From Chloroflexota bacterium (lineage in GTDB: Bacteria > Chloroflexota > Anaerolineae > Anaerolineales > Villigracilaceae), in assembly GCA_016866215.1 (NCBI GenBank), contig VGNE01000023.1, forward strand, positions 1-54,010: a stretch of DNA of 54,010 nt, given 5' to 3'. A model generated the notes under the pieces. The model was not told the origin of the DNA. It saw nothing but the letters and a program-made list of their open reading frames with translations, and did no database searches. Position 1 is the first letter of the stretch. Every line of letters begins with the position of its first letter. This document shows positions 39,862 to 48,803 of the stretch, piece by piece. The position numbers were made by a program, and so were the translations under genes.

Positions 39862-41467
39862 CTTTGTCGCGAACAATGCTCGACCAGGCTTGCCCTTGCA
39901 GGTCGGCAATGACTTCTTCTTCACCGCGGACTAGTTTACCTTTATAAGGCGCATCGCCAGCGACCACACGCCAGCCATTCATAATAAAAGGTATGGGACC
40001 ATCAGCTGTGACCCATTCCCCGTTGTATTTTCTTGCAAAATGCAGGTGTGTGCCAGTGGAAACTCCACCTTCGCAAGAGGCATGTCCAATGCGGTCGTTG
40101 ACTTCCAGCCATGTTCCCGCAGGCACACGATCTTTTGTGGCAAGATGCATGTAAAGAAGGTTCCAGCCGGTTTGTTCGTAGCCGTCGCCATCCAGATCGA
40201 CCATCACGGCTGCATTTTCGGAGCGCACTACCAACCCAGGGGCGGCGGCTACCACCCAGGTATCAGTTGCGTCACAACCGCCTTTTTCAGTCGGGGGGGC
40301 GAAGTCAATCGCGGAGAATACGCTGTGCGATTGGCCGTAAATATTCGGGTTAAGCTGTCCCCAGCCGTTGTGCGGGCCGCCGGTCAGATTCCACTGAACA
40401 TTTGGTTCAAAGGGAAGTACCAGCTGAGGTTGATTTAATGCAGCCGGAAAAAGAGGCCCGATCGTGTCTGCGCGCGCCCACGGGTCGCCAAACATTTCCC
40501 CATACATGGCCGCGAAGCCGGAATCTGGATTGATGATCTGCGCCCATTGTGATTGGTTGTGGAGGCGCGAGAACAGATATTGGATCGCAACCGTGCCGGC
40601 ATTCAAACGCGGGTCAATTCGTAATTTCGTTCCATCCGGGAAATCAAGATGGGTCAGTGTGCCAGCCCGCCAGCCATAGTACGCGATGGACATGTGGTTG
40701 ATCGCCCACACCAATTGGACGGTCATGCCTTTGTAATGATAATCGTTGAAACCCATCGGAAAATCGGTATGAAGCAGGTCAACGGGTTGACCTCTTACCC
40801 AGCGGCTTTCGTATTCAAGCAAACCAAGAATTAAACGCGGGTTGATGGAATTTTCGATTGCCAATCGTTCAATCGCATCATATCCTTCGATCCAACCGGT
40901 GGAGCCAAGATAATCCCTGAATTTGCTCAGGTAACCGCCCTGTTCTTCGACGAAGGATTTAATATCGAAATCTGCGGAGGTAAGTGAGAATACGATCTCT
41001 GCATCTGGCAAGATCTGGATGTCTGGAGTAGTAGGTTCGGTAATCTGGTTTGGGATGATGAGCAAGGTGCCGGGGTCGAGCAGGGTGGTTCTTGTGAGAT
41101 CTGCATCAGAGAGGATCTCATTTTCTTTAACGCCGAAGCGGCTGGCAACTGCCGAGAGCATGTCTCCGCTTTGGGCATAGTAAAGAAAGGGCGCAGAATT
41201 GTTGGAGGGTGTATAGGTTGGTGTAATTAGCGGATATGCATTATCGGGTAGAGGAACCTGGGATGCGCCCGCCTCAACCAGGGATGGAGGTGTTGAGGTT
41301 GGGAAAATGATCGGGTCGTCTTGAACAGCAAAGGGGTCGAAAAGAGGCGCGACGGGGTTTGTCGAATCTGGTGTGGGGGTTAGTGGGATTCCCCAAATCG
41401 AAGGCGATGACCCGCAAGCGGATAATGTCAATGCAAGTAAGACGAAAATTACAAAGGTGCGATTCAT
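39854..41467 (-). CDS. LysM-M23-like lipoprotein, paralogue 2
   Basis: 537 residues. MNRTFVIFVLLALTLSACGSS is a clear lipoprotein signal. LysM: YAQSGDMLSAVASRFGVKENEIL. Helical middle: INPRLILGLLEYESRW. M23-like end: GGPHNGWG...SAIDFAPPTEKGGCD and THLHFARKYNGEWV. It is colinear with its two neighbours over the whole length and arose by tandem duplication. Overlaps paralogue 1 by 8 bases, so translation may be coupled. Confidence 0.8.
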   Translation of the reverse strand: MNRTFVIFVLLALTLSACGSSPSIWGIPLTPTPDSTNPVAPLFDPFAVQDDPIIFPTSTPPSLVEAGASQVPLPDNAYPLITPTYTPSNNSAPFLYYAQSGDMLSAVASRFGVKENEILSDADLTRTTLLDPGTLLIIPNQITEPTTPDIQILPDAEIVFSLTSADFDIKSFVEEQGGYLSKFRDYLGSTGWIEGYDAIERLAIENSINPRLILGLLEYESRWVRGQPVDLLHTDFPMGFNDYHYKGMTVQLVWAINHMSIAYYGWRAGTLTHLDFPDGTKLRIDPRLNAGTVAIQYLFSRLHNQSQWAQIINPDSGFAAMYGEMFGDPWARADTIGPLFPAALNQPQLVLPFEPNVQWNLTGGPHNGWGQLNPNIYGQSHSVFSAIDFAPPTEKGGCDATDTWVVAAAPGLVVRSENAAVMVDLDGDGYEQTGWNLLYMHLATKDRVPAGTWLEVNDRIGHASCEGGVSTGTHLHFARKYNGEWVTADGPIPFIMNGWRVVAGDAPYKGKLVRGEEEVIADLQGQAWSSIVRDKDE

Positions 41468-41508
41468 ATTAACTTGAATTATATCTGTTTAGATTAGGGA
41501 CGCATGAA

Positions 41509-43134
41509 TTAACGCGTGATCAGGTTGAAGTCATTGGCGCTGTCCCAGGCTTCGATGGTTTGCGCTCCACGTGTGAGAAAGCCATTGTACTCGCCGCCGC
41601 TTCCACTGGAAATCCAGCCGTCCAGGTTGAATGGGATTGAACCGTCTGCGGAAATCCATTCCCCGTTGTATTTACGAGCAAGGTGTACATGTGTCGCATT
41701 TGAAAGGCCGCCTTCACAGGACGGGTGTCCGATCTGTTCGCCCGCAAACAGGTATTCGTCAGGCTGGGCGCGTTCTTCCTCAGCGATATGCATATAAAGA
41801 ATGACCCAGCCGGTTTGTTCATACCCGTCATTGTCAAGGTCCTGGATTAATGCACCATTGGATGCGCGTATTACTATTCCGCTTGCTATGGCGGTTACCC
41901 AAAAATCACTTGTCATACAGTTTGAGTTTTCGCCAGGTGGGGCGAAATCAAGGGCGGCCCAGGCAGAACCTGAACCCCAGCCACCGTGCGGACCGCCGGT
42001 AAAGTACCAGGCTTCCCCTTCTTTGAATGGAAGGGTTAATGCAGGCTGCGAAAGGCCAGGAGCGAGCAGTGGCTCGATGGCATAATTGAACGGGTTTCCA
42101 AAGAAGACGTAATAGGTGAGGATCAGGCCTTTCACATTTACGTCCCGTTCCCAGCCAGGGAGGTCGTCTAATTGTGAAAAGAAATATTGTACTGCCGCTG
42201 TGCCGGCATTGATGGTTGGGTCAATAGGGATTACCTGTCCATCTTTCAGCACCCAGGTGGAAAGAACATTTGCCTTCCACAGGTAGTAGCCGCGATTTAA
42301 TGTATCTGCGGTCCAGGTCAACTGGCGATATAGGTCATTCCGGTTTTCATCTGCAAGCCCCAATGGGTCGGAGGTGTTGAAGGGTGTTGGGTTGGTCACC
42401 CAGCCGCTTTGGTATTCGATCAATGCCAGTAACAGGCGCGGATTAACGGAATAGTTTTGGGAAACCAATAAAATGATTTCCTGGCCGGTTAATAAAACAC
42501 CGTTTACCTCCTGCGTGTAGGAGGAAAGATAACCATTCTGGCTGATAATAAAATCTCCAATATCGAAATATACACTTGCGGGCCCATATACCAATTCTGA
42601 ATCGGGAATGATCTTGAGGGATGTGCCTGCGCTGACAGGCTTCGGGGCGGGAACTTTTAAAACAACTCCAACATCTAGTAGATTTGGGTCGCTGATTTTA
42701 TTGGCTTCCATCAATGTTTGAACACTAATGCCAAACCTTTGCGCGATCCCTCCCAATGAATCACCAGGCTGAACCATATACTCCTCAATGTTCTGGCGCG
42801 GAGTAGGCAAAATCCTTGCTGTATCAGGTGTGGGAGTATTTATTATTTTGTTTGTCAGCCCTGAGATTACGAGTGATATATTCAGAGGTGGGCGGGTTGG
42901 CGTGGATTGACGCGTGGGAGTGGGGGTGGGAGTGTTAGGCAAAGGAGAACTCGTACCTGTCAAATCAGGTTGAGTCTGTGTTTCTTTCTGGAGCGGTAAA
43001 AAAGGATCATAGGAAGGAAAGACCACCGGCGTTACATTAGCAGGAGCGCAGGAAACGAGCAAGACAGTTATCAGTAAATAGTAAACAGTAATTAGTGTGC
43101 GAGATGTGGGCGATGTATTTCTTTGAACAGGCAT
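41509..43134 (-). CDS. LysM-M23-like lipoprotein, paralogue 3
   Basis: 541 residues. Signal region ITVYYLLITVLLVSCAPANV with a lipobox Cys; the bases coding it are partly a GTAAACAGTAA repeat (43066-43099). A Pro/Thr-rich stalk (TPTPTRQSTPTRPP) precedes the best LysM of the three (VQPGDSLGGIAQRFGISVQTLMEANKI). M23-like end: GGPHGGWGSGSAWAALDFAPP and THVHLARKYNGEWI. First gene of the tandem array, so it probably carries the promoter. Confidence 0.8.
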   Translation of the reverse strand: MPVQRNTSPTSRTLITVYYLLITVLLVSCAPANVTPVVFPSYDPFLPLQKETQTQPDLTGTSSPLPNTPTPTPTRQSTPTRPPLNISLVISGLTNKIINTPTPDTARILPTPRQNIEEYMVQPGDSLGGIAQRFGISVQTLMEANKISDPNLLDVGVVLKVPAPKPVSAGTSLKIIPDSELVYGPASVYFDIGDFIISQNGYLSSYTQEVNGVLLTGQEIILLVSQNYSVNPRLLLALIEYQSGWVTNPTPFNTSDPLGLADENRNDLYRQLTWTADTLNRGYYLWKANVLSTWVLKDGQVIPIDPTINAGTAAVQYFFSQLDDLPGWERDVNVKGLILTYYVFFGNPFNYAIEPLLAPGLSQPALTLPFKEGEAWYFTGGPHGGWGSGSAWAALDFAPPGENSNCMTSDFWVTAIASGIVIRASNGALIQDLDNDGYEQTGWVILYMHIAEEERAQPDEYLFAGEQIGHPSCEGGLSNATHVHLARKYNGEWISADGSIPFNLDGWISSGSGGEYNGFLTRGAQTIEAWDSANDFNLITR

Positions 43135-43368
43135 GGGGACGATTTTACCAGCGGAGAGAGAAAGAGGGGAATAGGATTGCAGGGAAACAAGTGCACAGGT
43201 ATAAACGTATCAAGTAGAAAGTAGAGCGTAAGTCAGCAAAAGAGACGCAGGTCGTAAGACATGCGTCTCTTCAATTTATACCCTGACTTATTACATAACC
43301 TTCGGATGCATCCTGGTTGCATCGTATACGTTTGCGTGTCTACCTGTCTGCATGTTTACTTGCCCTAC
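43135..43368. repeat. Repeat-rich gap with GTAAACA-type sequences
   Basis: Left CAAGTGCACAGGTATAAACG, right GTCTACCTGTCTGCATG then TTTACTTGCCC, inverse to each other. A perfect 9-base hairpin AGAGACGCA...TGCGTCTCT (43241-43270) sits near the centre. Confidence 0.65.
43235..43270 (-). terminator. Possible terminator of the CBS gene
   Basis: Hairpin AGAGACGCA/TGCGTCTCT followed on the minus strand by TTTTGC. It lies about 100 bases past the stop codon. Confidence 0.4.
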
Positions 43369-43815
43369 CTACGACTGAAACCCAGAACCCATGATGTAAT
43401 TTTCCAACCCGCGGATCTCGCTCTCTTTATTCCTGAGCGCAGCGAACATCACATCACGCATGGAGACCAGACCTACGAGATGTTCATCTTCCACAACGGG
43501 CAGGTGGCGGATGTTATATTGTTTCATCAAGCCCATGCACTGCTCGACAGTTGTATCTTTTGTAACGGTCATCATCTTGGATACCATTACATCTTTGACT
43601 AATGTGTCTTTTGCCAGGCGGCCCTCAATCTCGCCTTTATAAAGATAGTCACGCTCGGTATAAATGCCGACAATCTTTCCACCTTCGGTTACTAAAATGG
43701 CGCCGATGTGTGCTTCAGCCATTACTTTGAGCGCCTGTAAAACGGTATCGGTGGATGCAACTGAAAAGTTTTTCTCCAGTTCTTTTTCTTCCAGAAGTTT
43801 GCGGACAGTGGTCAT
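43369..43815 (-). CDS. Tandem CBS-domain protein
   Basis: 148 residues, two CBS domains: LQALKVMAEAHIGAILVTEGGKIVGIYTERDYLYK and VEQCMGLMKQYNIRHLPVVEDEHLVGLVSMRDVM. Such proteins bind adenine nucleotides and regulate partners. It follows the Sec-type formate dehydrogenase gene by 54 bases on the same strand, so a regulatory link is possible. The ATG at 43815 is preceded at the right distance by AAAGGAG; an ATG three codons upstream is too close. Confidence 0.85.
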   Translation of the reverse strand: MTTVRKLLEEKELEKNFSVASTDTVLQALKVMAEAHIGAILVTEGGKIVGIYTERDYLYKGEIEGRLAKDTLVKDVMVSKMMTVTKDTTVEQCMGLMKQYNIRHLPVVEDEHLVGLVSMRDVMFAALRNKESEIRGLENYIMGSGFQS

Positions 43816-43869
43816 GTGAATCATCTCCTTTCGGTTTATATGGTTTGCAATGTTAGACGTTACCTCGCA

Positions 43870-46779
43870 TTATACCAACTCAACTTTAACAGCAGTTATT
43901 TTATACTCTGGGATTTTCGCCACCGGATCAAGCGACGCATGGGTCAACTCATTAGCAGATGCGTTCGGGAAATGGAAATTTGCGTACACCATACCGGGCG
44001 GCACGCGGTCTGTGATCCAGGCTTGGGCTTCAATAAAACCGCGTCTTGAAGTAACACGCACAACATTTCTTGGAGCCTGCCCTGACGCGAGGCATGTCGA
44101 AGGGTTCAATCCCAATCTTTCCGCGTCATTTGGATTTACCTCGATCAACGCTTCGCCATACACCTGCATCAAGCCTTTTGCGCGGCGCGTCATTTGTCCG
44201 CCGTGCCAGTGATACAGCACGCGGCCTGTGCTGAGCAGCATTGGGTAATCGTCGTCGGGAAGTTCAGCGGGCGGCACGTGATCAATTGGCATGAATTTGC
44301 CTTTGCCGCGCGTGAATTGTTTGGTGTGCAAAATTGGCGTGCCAGGATGATCGAGTGTTGGACATGGCCATTGCAGACGTTCACCTGTCTCGAGTCGTGC
44401 GTGCGTGATGCCGCCATAGGATGGGGTCAGCGCATTGATCTCGGACATGATGTCAGATGAGTCTTTGTAATCCCAACCTGCATATTGTGCGGCTTCATTC
44501 ATCCTTCCGCCTTCATCCTTCATCCTTGTATTTAAGATGCGTTTTGCTATCTCCGATGTGATCCACCAATCGTCCCGTGCATCGCCTTGTGTGGGAATCG
44601 CCTGACGCACCATTTGCACACGCCGCTCGGTGTTTGTGAATGTGCCGGTCTTCTCCGCAAAGGTAACGCCGGGTAAAAGCACATCTGCGTAGACCGATGT
44701 TTCGGAGGGGAAGATTTCCTGTAAGACCAAAAAGTCGATTGCTTCAAGACTGTGACGAATGTGGTTTGTGTCAGGGTCAGACATGACCGGGTCTTCGCCG
44801 AGAATATAAAGTGAGTGCGTTTTGCCTTCGAGGATGCCGGGCATCATTTCAGTAACGGTTAAACCGATCTTGGACGATAGACCATTGACGATGGACAGTG
44901 TTTTATCGTCTACGGTCTGTGGTCCATGGTCCAATCCCCATGCTTTTGCAAATTTCTCAATTACTTCTGGATTTGTAACAGGCTGATATGCGGTGAACAC
45001 ATTGGGCAATCCGCCCATATCACATGCGCCTTGTACGTTATTTTGTCCGCGCAATGGATTGACGCCGCCGCCCGCCTTGCCCATATTACCCAGCAGCATT
45101 TGCAGGTTGGCGAGATCCATCACGTTGCGCACGCCGACGATGTGCTGTGTGATGCCCATTGCCCATATCACAGCCATCGGTGAATTTTTAGCGAGGATCT
45201 CTGCGGCTTCGTACAATTTCTCAACCGGAATGCCTGTGATTTCACTGGCTTTCTCCGGTGGATATTGCATGACTGTTGCTTTGAATTCATCAAAGTTTTC
45301 CGTGCGCTCTTCGATGAAGGATTTATCCTCCCAACCTTTTTCAAGGATGATATACATCAAGCCGTTGATGAGCGGGATATCCGTGCCGGGGCGTTGACGT
45401 AAATGCAGTGTCGCAAACTCTGTGATGTCAATCTTGCGCGGATCAGCAACGACAAGTTTCGCCCCACGGAATTTAACCGCGCGGCGCAGCATGGTCCCAA
45501 AGACTGGATGCTGCTCAGTTGTATTCGAGCCAATAATGAAGAAAGCTTTTGCTTCTTTTGCTACATCGTCCATGGAATTGGACATCGCGCCCGAGCCGAA
45601 GGAGGCGGCCAGACCGGCCACCGTGCTGGAGTGTCAGAGACGGGCGCAGTGGTCAATGTTGTTCGTGCCAATGACCTGTCGCGCCAGTTTATTCATCAAA
45701 TAATTTTCTTCGTTCGTGCATTTTGCCGAAGTCAGGAAGCCCATGCTGTCCGCACCGAATTGATCGCGGATTTCCATAAATTTCTTCGCGGCAATATCCA
45801 GAGCAATATCCCACTCTACATTAACCCAATCCCAGGGGCTAGAGACTAGTGGATCAGTGGGTGAGTTCTTCCTATTCACTACTCTCTGCTCTCTAATCTC
45901 TTCTTTTTTCTTTCCTTCCAATAAATATCTTCTTACCTTTGGCTTTGTTAATCTCTCCGGATGATGAATGTAGTCATAACCATAACGTCCCTTCACGCAC
46001 AACGCCATGCCATTGACAGGCGCATTCGGGTTGGACTGTACGCCGATGACTTTATTCTTTTTAACCAACAAGTCAAATTGACACCCCACGCCGCAATATG
46101 AACACGTAGTGGTGACTTTAGTCACCTGATGCGCGCGAGCCATTCCATAATTCATCTTGTTCGAGAGCGCACCCGTTGGACAATACGCCACGCATTGACC
46201 GCAAGATTCACAGCGCGCTTCGAGCATGGCTGTGTTTGCGCCTGCCACGATGACCTCGTCAAATCCGCGTTTTGCCACACCCCACACATCGCGGACTTGG
46301 ATTTCGGCGCAAGCCGAAACGCAACGACGGCACAGGATACAGCGATTCATATCCACACGGATGAACGGATTCGGGTCACTATCCACGGGGTAGCGGGTGC
46401 CTTTACTTCCCCACTCCGGCGCAGTGGCTTTGTATTCATAAGCGAGGTCTTGCAATTCACATTCGCCGCTCACGTCACAGGTAATACAATCCTGCGGGTG
46501 GTTGGCGAGCATAAGCTCCAAAGTCAGCTTTCGATCTATTTCAACTTTCTCACTATGCGTTTGGATCTCCATGCCTTCCCAAACGGGAGTGACGCACGCG
46601 GCTTGCATGATCCGCCAGTCTTTGACTTCTACAATACACATACGGCAATTGCCAGTTGGGTTTAAGTCTTTGTGATAACACAGAGTTGGGATCTCAATGC
46701 CGTGTGCCTGCGCAGCTTGCAAAATAGTCTTGCCGGGTTCTGATTGAATTGATTGCCCATTGATTTTTAGGTTTATCAT
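43870..46779 (-). CDS. fdhA: Formate dehydrogenase catalytic subunit 2, selenocysteine type, fused to a NuoG-like Fe-S domain
   Basis: 969 residues if UGA at 45634-45636 is read as selenocysteine (Sec382). The context is NIDHCARLU-HSSTVAGLAASFG, the formate dehydrogenase active-site pattern, and the frame continues normally afterwards. The N-terminal 230 residues have a [2Fe-2S] domain (CYHKDLNPTGNCRMCIVEV), the HPQDCITCDVSGECELQ cluster and two 4Fe-4S sites (CILCRRCVSAC, CESCGQCVAYC). The catalytic part starts TTTCSYCGVGC. Repeats add extra residues at 45838-45903, 44879-44932, 44496-44530 and 44080-44104 without breaking the frame. Start at 46779 after AAAGGTGA. An annotation pipeline would split it into two genes. 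Confidence 0.93.
44080..44104. repeat. TCGA-type hairpin in frame in fdhA 2
   Basis: CCCTGACGCGAGGCATGTCG followed by AAGGG; read as PSTCLASGQ near the C-terminus. Confidence 0.7.
44496..44530. repeat. CATCCTT repeat in frame in fdhA 2
   Basis: TCATCCTTCCGCCTTCATCC then TTCATCCTTG; read on the minus strand as TRMKDEGGRMNEA. Confidence 0.65.
44879..44932. repeat. TGGAC-type palindromic element in frame in fdhA 2
   Basis: ACCATTGACGATGGACAGTG on the left, TATCGTCTACGGTCTGTGG and TCCATGGTCC on the right. It adds about 14 residues (HGPQTVDDKTLSIVN) that the Cys-type paralogue lacks. Confidence 0.75.
45604..45622 (-). promoter_or_regulatory. Bacterial SECIS element
   Basis: Minus-strand GGTGGCCGGTCTGGCCGCC: seven-base-pair stem with a GGTCT apical loop, starting 11 bases after the UGA codon. 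Loop and distance match the E. coli fdhF SECIS as I recall it. Confidence 0.85.
45634..45636 (-). other. UGA codon read as selenocysteine
   Basis: TGA between CTC (Leu) and CAC (His) in the active-site segment HCARL-U-HSSTV of formate dehydrogenase 2. The paralogue has TGT at the same place. Confidence 0.9.
45838..45903. repeat. CTCTAATCTC/CACTACTC repeat in frame in fdhA 2
   Basis: Read on the minus strand as EEIREQRVVNRKNSPTD, in the loop after [10 protein letters not shown], the same place as the repeat in fdhA 1 (27183-27217). Confidence 0.65.
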
Positions 46780-46790
46780 GTTTTCACCTT

Positions 46791-46873
46791 TGAGTACACA
46801 GGTATACAAGTACACAAGTAGACAAGTTCATGTTGTTTACGTGTGTACCTGTTTACTTGTTTACATACCTACC
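46791..46873. repeat. GTACACAAGTA palindromic element between the FDH2 genes
   Basis: Left ACACAGGTATACAAGTACAC and AAGTAGACAAG, right TACGTGTGTACCTGTTTAC and TTGTTTACATACC, inverse to each other. It fills the gap between the NuoEF stop and the FdhA start region. Confidence 0.75.
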
Positions 46874-48602
46874 TCTCCGCCTTCGCAAACTCCGCACCAA
46901 AATGTGTCAGCATAGATTTCATCGGAATGGATACAGATTGTCCAAGTCCGCAGAAGGAAGAATCCTGCATGAGCGCCGCGAGAGTCTTTAATTCTTCCGT
47001 GTCGCCTTGCTTGCCTTGTCCGCTTGCCATGTGGTTTAATATTTCCAGCGAGCGCCATGTCCCAACGCGGCAGGGCGTGCATTTGCCGCAGGATTCCACA
47101 GTGAAGAAATGCAATAACTCGCGCAGGAATGAAACGGGAGAAACCGTTTGGTCGCAGATCAGGAATGAACCCGCGCCGAGCGAAATCCCTTTTTGAGAAG
47201 ATGCGAAACCAATCGGGATGTCGAGCAGACTTTTGTCCACGATTGTCCCAGCCGCGCCGCCGCACAATGCGAATTTGAATTTTGAGCCTTTCGTCATTCC
47301 GCCGCCGAAGTCCTTGATGATCTGACGTAATGTCAAACCAAATGGCGCTTCGAATAAGCCGGGGTTTTTCACATGACCCAACACCATGTAAACTTTTGTG
47401 CCAGGCGTGGAGTCATCTGTCAGGCTGCGCCACCATTCCGCGCCATTTTTCAGGATATGCGGTACTGCACAAAACGACTCTACATTATTGACTGCGGTGG
47501 GTTGTCCACGAAAGCCGTATGTGGGTGGGTAGGGCGGGCGAAGTCTCGGCTCGCCGCGTTTGCCTTCCAGTGACTCGATTAGTGCGGTCTCTTCTCCGCA
47601 GATATATGCCCCCGCGCCGCGATGGACGTGAATTTTGAATGAGAAACCGCTCCCCAAAATATTTTCTCCGAGCAAATTCTTTGCTTCCGCCTGTTCAATG
47701 GCGCGTTCCAAACGACGAGCCTGATATTCATATTCCCCTCGGATGTAAATCCACGCTTCAGACGCGCCGCAAGCGTACCCTGCAAGCGTTATGCCTTCCA
47801 GTAGCTGATGCGGATTCGTATCCATCAACACACGGTCTTTGAAGATCAGCGGTTCTGATTCATCGGCATTGCAGATAATATAACGCGGTGTTTTCTTTTC
47901 ACTGGCGACGAAGCGCCACTTGCGTCCAACGGGGAAGCCCGCGCCGCCGCGTCCCTGCAGGCCGGAAGATTCCACTTCCGCCAGTACAACTGTCGGTTCG
48001 GAAAGAAGCGCTTTTTTTAATCCCTCATAAACACCCTGTGACAGTGCATCGTCAATAGAGTCGGGATCAATTTTTCCGATCAAGGCGGTCATCACGCGCA
48101 CTTCGCCTTTGCGCGTTTTTGAATAATCGGTTTGTACTCCGCGCCAGCCTTTGCAAATTTTTTTTATTTCACCTGCTTCAACCGGCCCCGCCTGTTCATC
48201 TTCGACCAAAACAGCTGGCGCGCGATCACATAACCCCAAACAGGATGTACGCTCCACAGACCATTGACCATTGACCATTGACGACCATTCATCGGCCATG
48301 GTCTGTTGTCCACCGTCCACCGTCGATCTTTTGAGCCAGCACACCGGCCCATCGCAGACACGCAAAACTTTCCTTCGTTCTTCAAGCGAGAGCATTGAAT
48401 AAAATGTTCCCATGCCATACGCCTCGTGAGCGGGGAGGTGTAAGGCGCGGGCGGCTTCTGTTATGGTTGTTTGGTTTAATTTATGATCCGCACTTAAATC
48501 TTTGAGGACTTCAAGCGTGGCTTCGCGTGTACCCCCGTGGTGTTGAGCCAGCTTATCAATTTCAGGGTCAATGGGTGGGTAAAGTATTTTCTTGTTGGTC
48601 AT
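46869..48602 (-). CDS. NuoE-NuoF fusion subunit of formate dehydrogenase 2
   Basis: 577 residues. The NuoE part has VCDGPVC and CLGLCDRAP. Between these cysteine pairs a repeat-coded insertion (about 25 residues, TVDGGQQTMADEWSSMVNGQ and on) interrupts the [2Fe-2S] domain. The NuoF part has [48 protein letters not shown] and SCGKCTPC...CGLGQSV. It carries electrons between NAD and FdhA 2. No Lys-rich tail is present, unlike paralogue 1. GAGGCAGC before the ATG serves as ribosome binding site. First gene of the FDH2 operon. Confidence 0.9.
   Translation of the reverse strand: MTNKKILYPPIDPEIDKLAQHHGGTREATLEVLKDLSADHKLNQTTITEAARALHLPAHEAYGMGTFYSMLSLEERRKVLRVCDGPVCWLKRSTVDGGQQTMADEWSSMVNGQWSVERTSCLGLCDRAPAVLVEDEQAGPVEAGEIKKICKGWRGVQTDYSKTRKGEVRVMTALIGKIDPDSIDDALSQGVYEGLKKALLSEPTVVLAEVESSGLQGRGGAGFPVGRKWRFVASEKKTPRYIICNADESEPLIFKDRVLMDTNPHQLLEGITLAGYACGASEAWIYIRGEYEYQARRLERAIEQAEAKNLLGENILGSGFSFKIHVHRGAGAYICGEETALIESLEGKRGEPRLRPPYPPTYGFRGQPTAVNNVESFCAVPHILKNGAEWWRSLTDDSTPGTKVYMVLGHVKNPGLFEAPFGLTLRQIIKDFGGGMTKGSKFKFALCGGAAGTIVDKSLLDIPIGFASSQKGISLGAGSFLICDQTVSPVSFLRELLHFFTVESCGKCTPCRVGTWRSLEILNHMASGQGKQGDTEELKTLAALMQDSSFCGLGQSVSIPMKSMLTHFGAEFAKAER
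48252..48327. repeat. TGGAC-type palindromic element inside the NuoE domain of NuoEF 2
   Basis: ACAGACCATTGACCATTGACC and GACGACCATTC on the left, GGCCATGGTCTGTTG and TCCACCGTCCACCGTCG on the right. In frame. Confidence 0.75.
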
Positions 48603-48650
48603 GCTGCCTCGCTATAAATGTTATCCGATAACTCGTAATTGATTATCTCC

Positions 48651-48663
48651 TGTATACGATACA
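48651..48663. promoter_or_regulatory. Candidate operator upstream of the FDH2 operon
   Basis: TGTATACGATACA, five-base arms around ACG, about 50 bases upstream of the NuoEF 2 ATG. It could be a regulator site; the 200-bp region otherwise shows no clear feature. Confidence 0.3.
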
Positions 48664-48803
48664 TTTGTTAGTCCATTTCTTCATACTTTGATGGGACGTT
48701 TATCCCTCTTTTACGTGAAAATTTCACAATAAAGTCTAACAAAAAACCTGCACCAGATTTTCAGTAAGCCAAATAGATGGATGAAACCTGCGGGACGGTA
48801 CCG

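Noticed and set aside
43870-45621. Separate gene starting MAGLAASFGSGAMSN
   Set aside because: It is the part of FdhA 2 after the UGA codon; the active site and SECIS hairpin show that it is one gene with 45634-46779.
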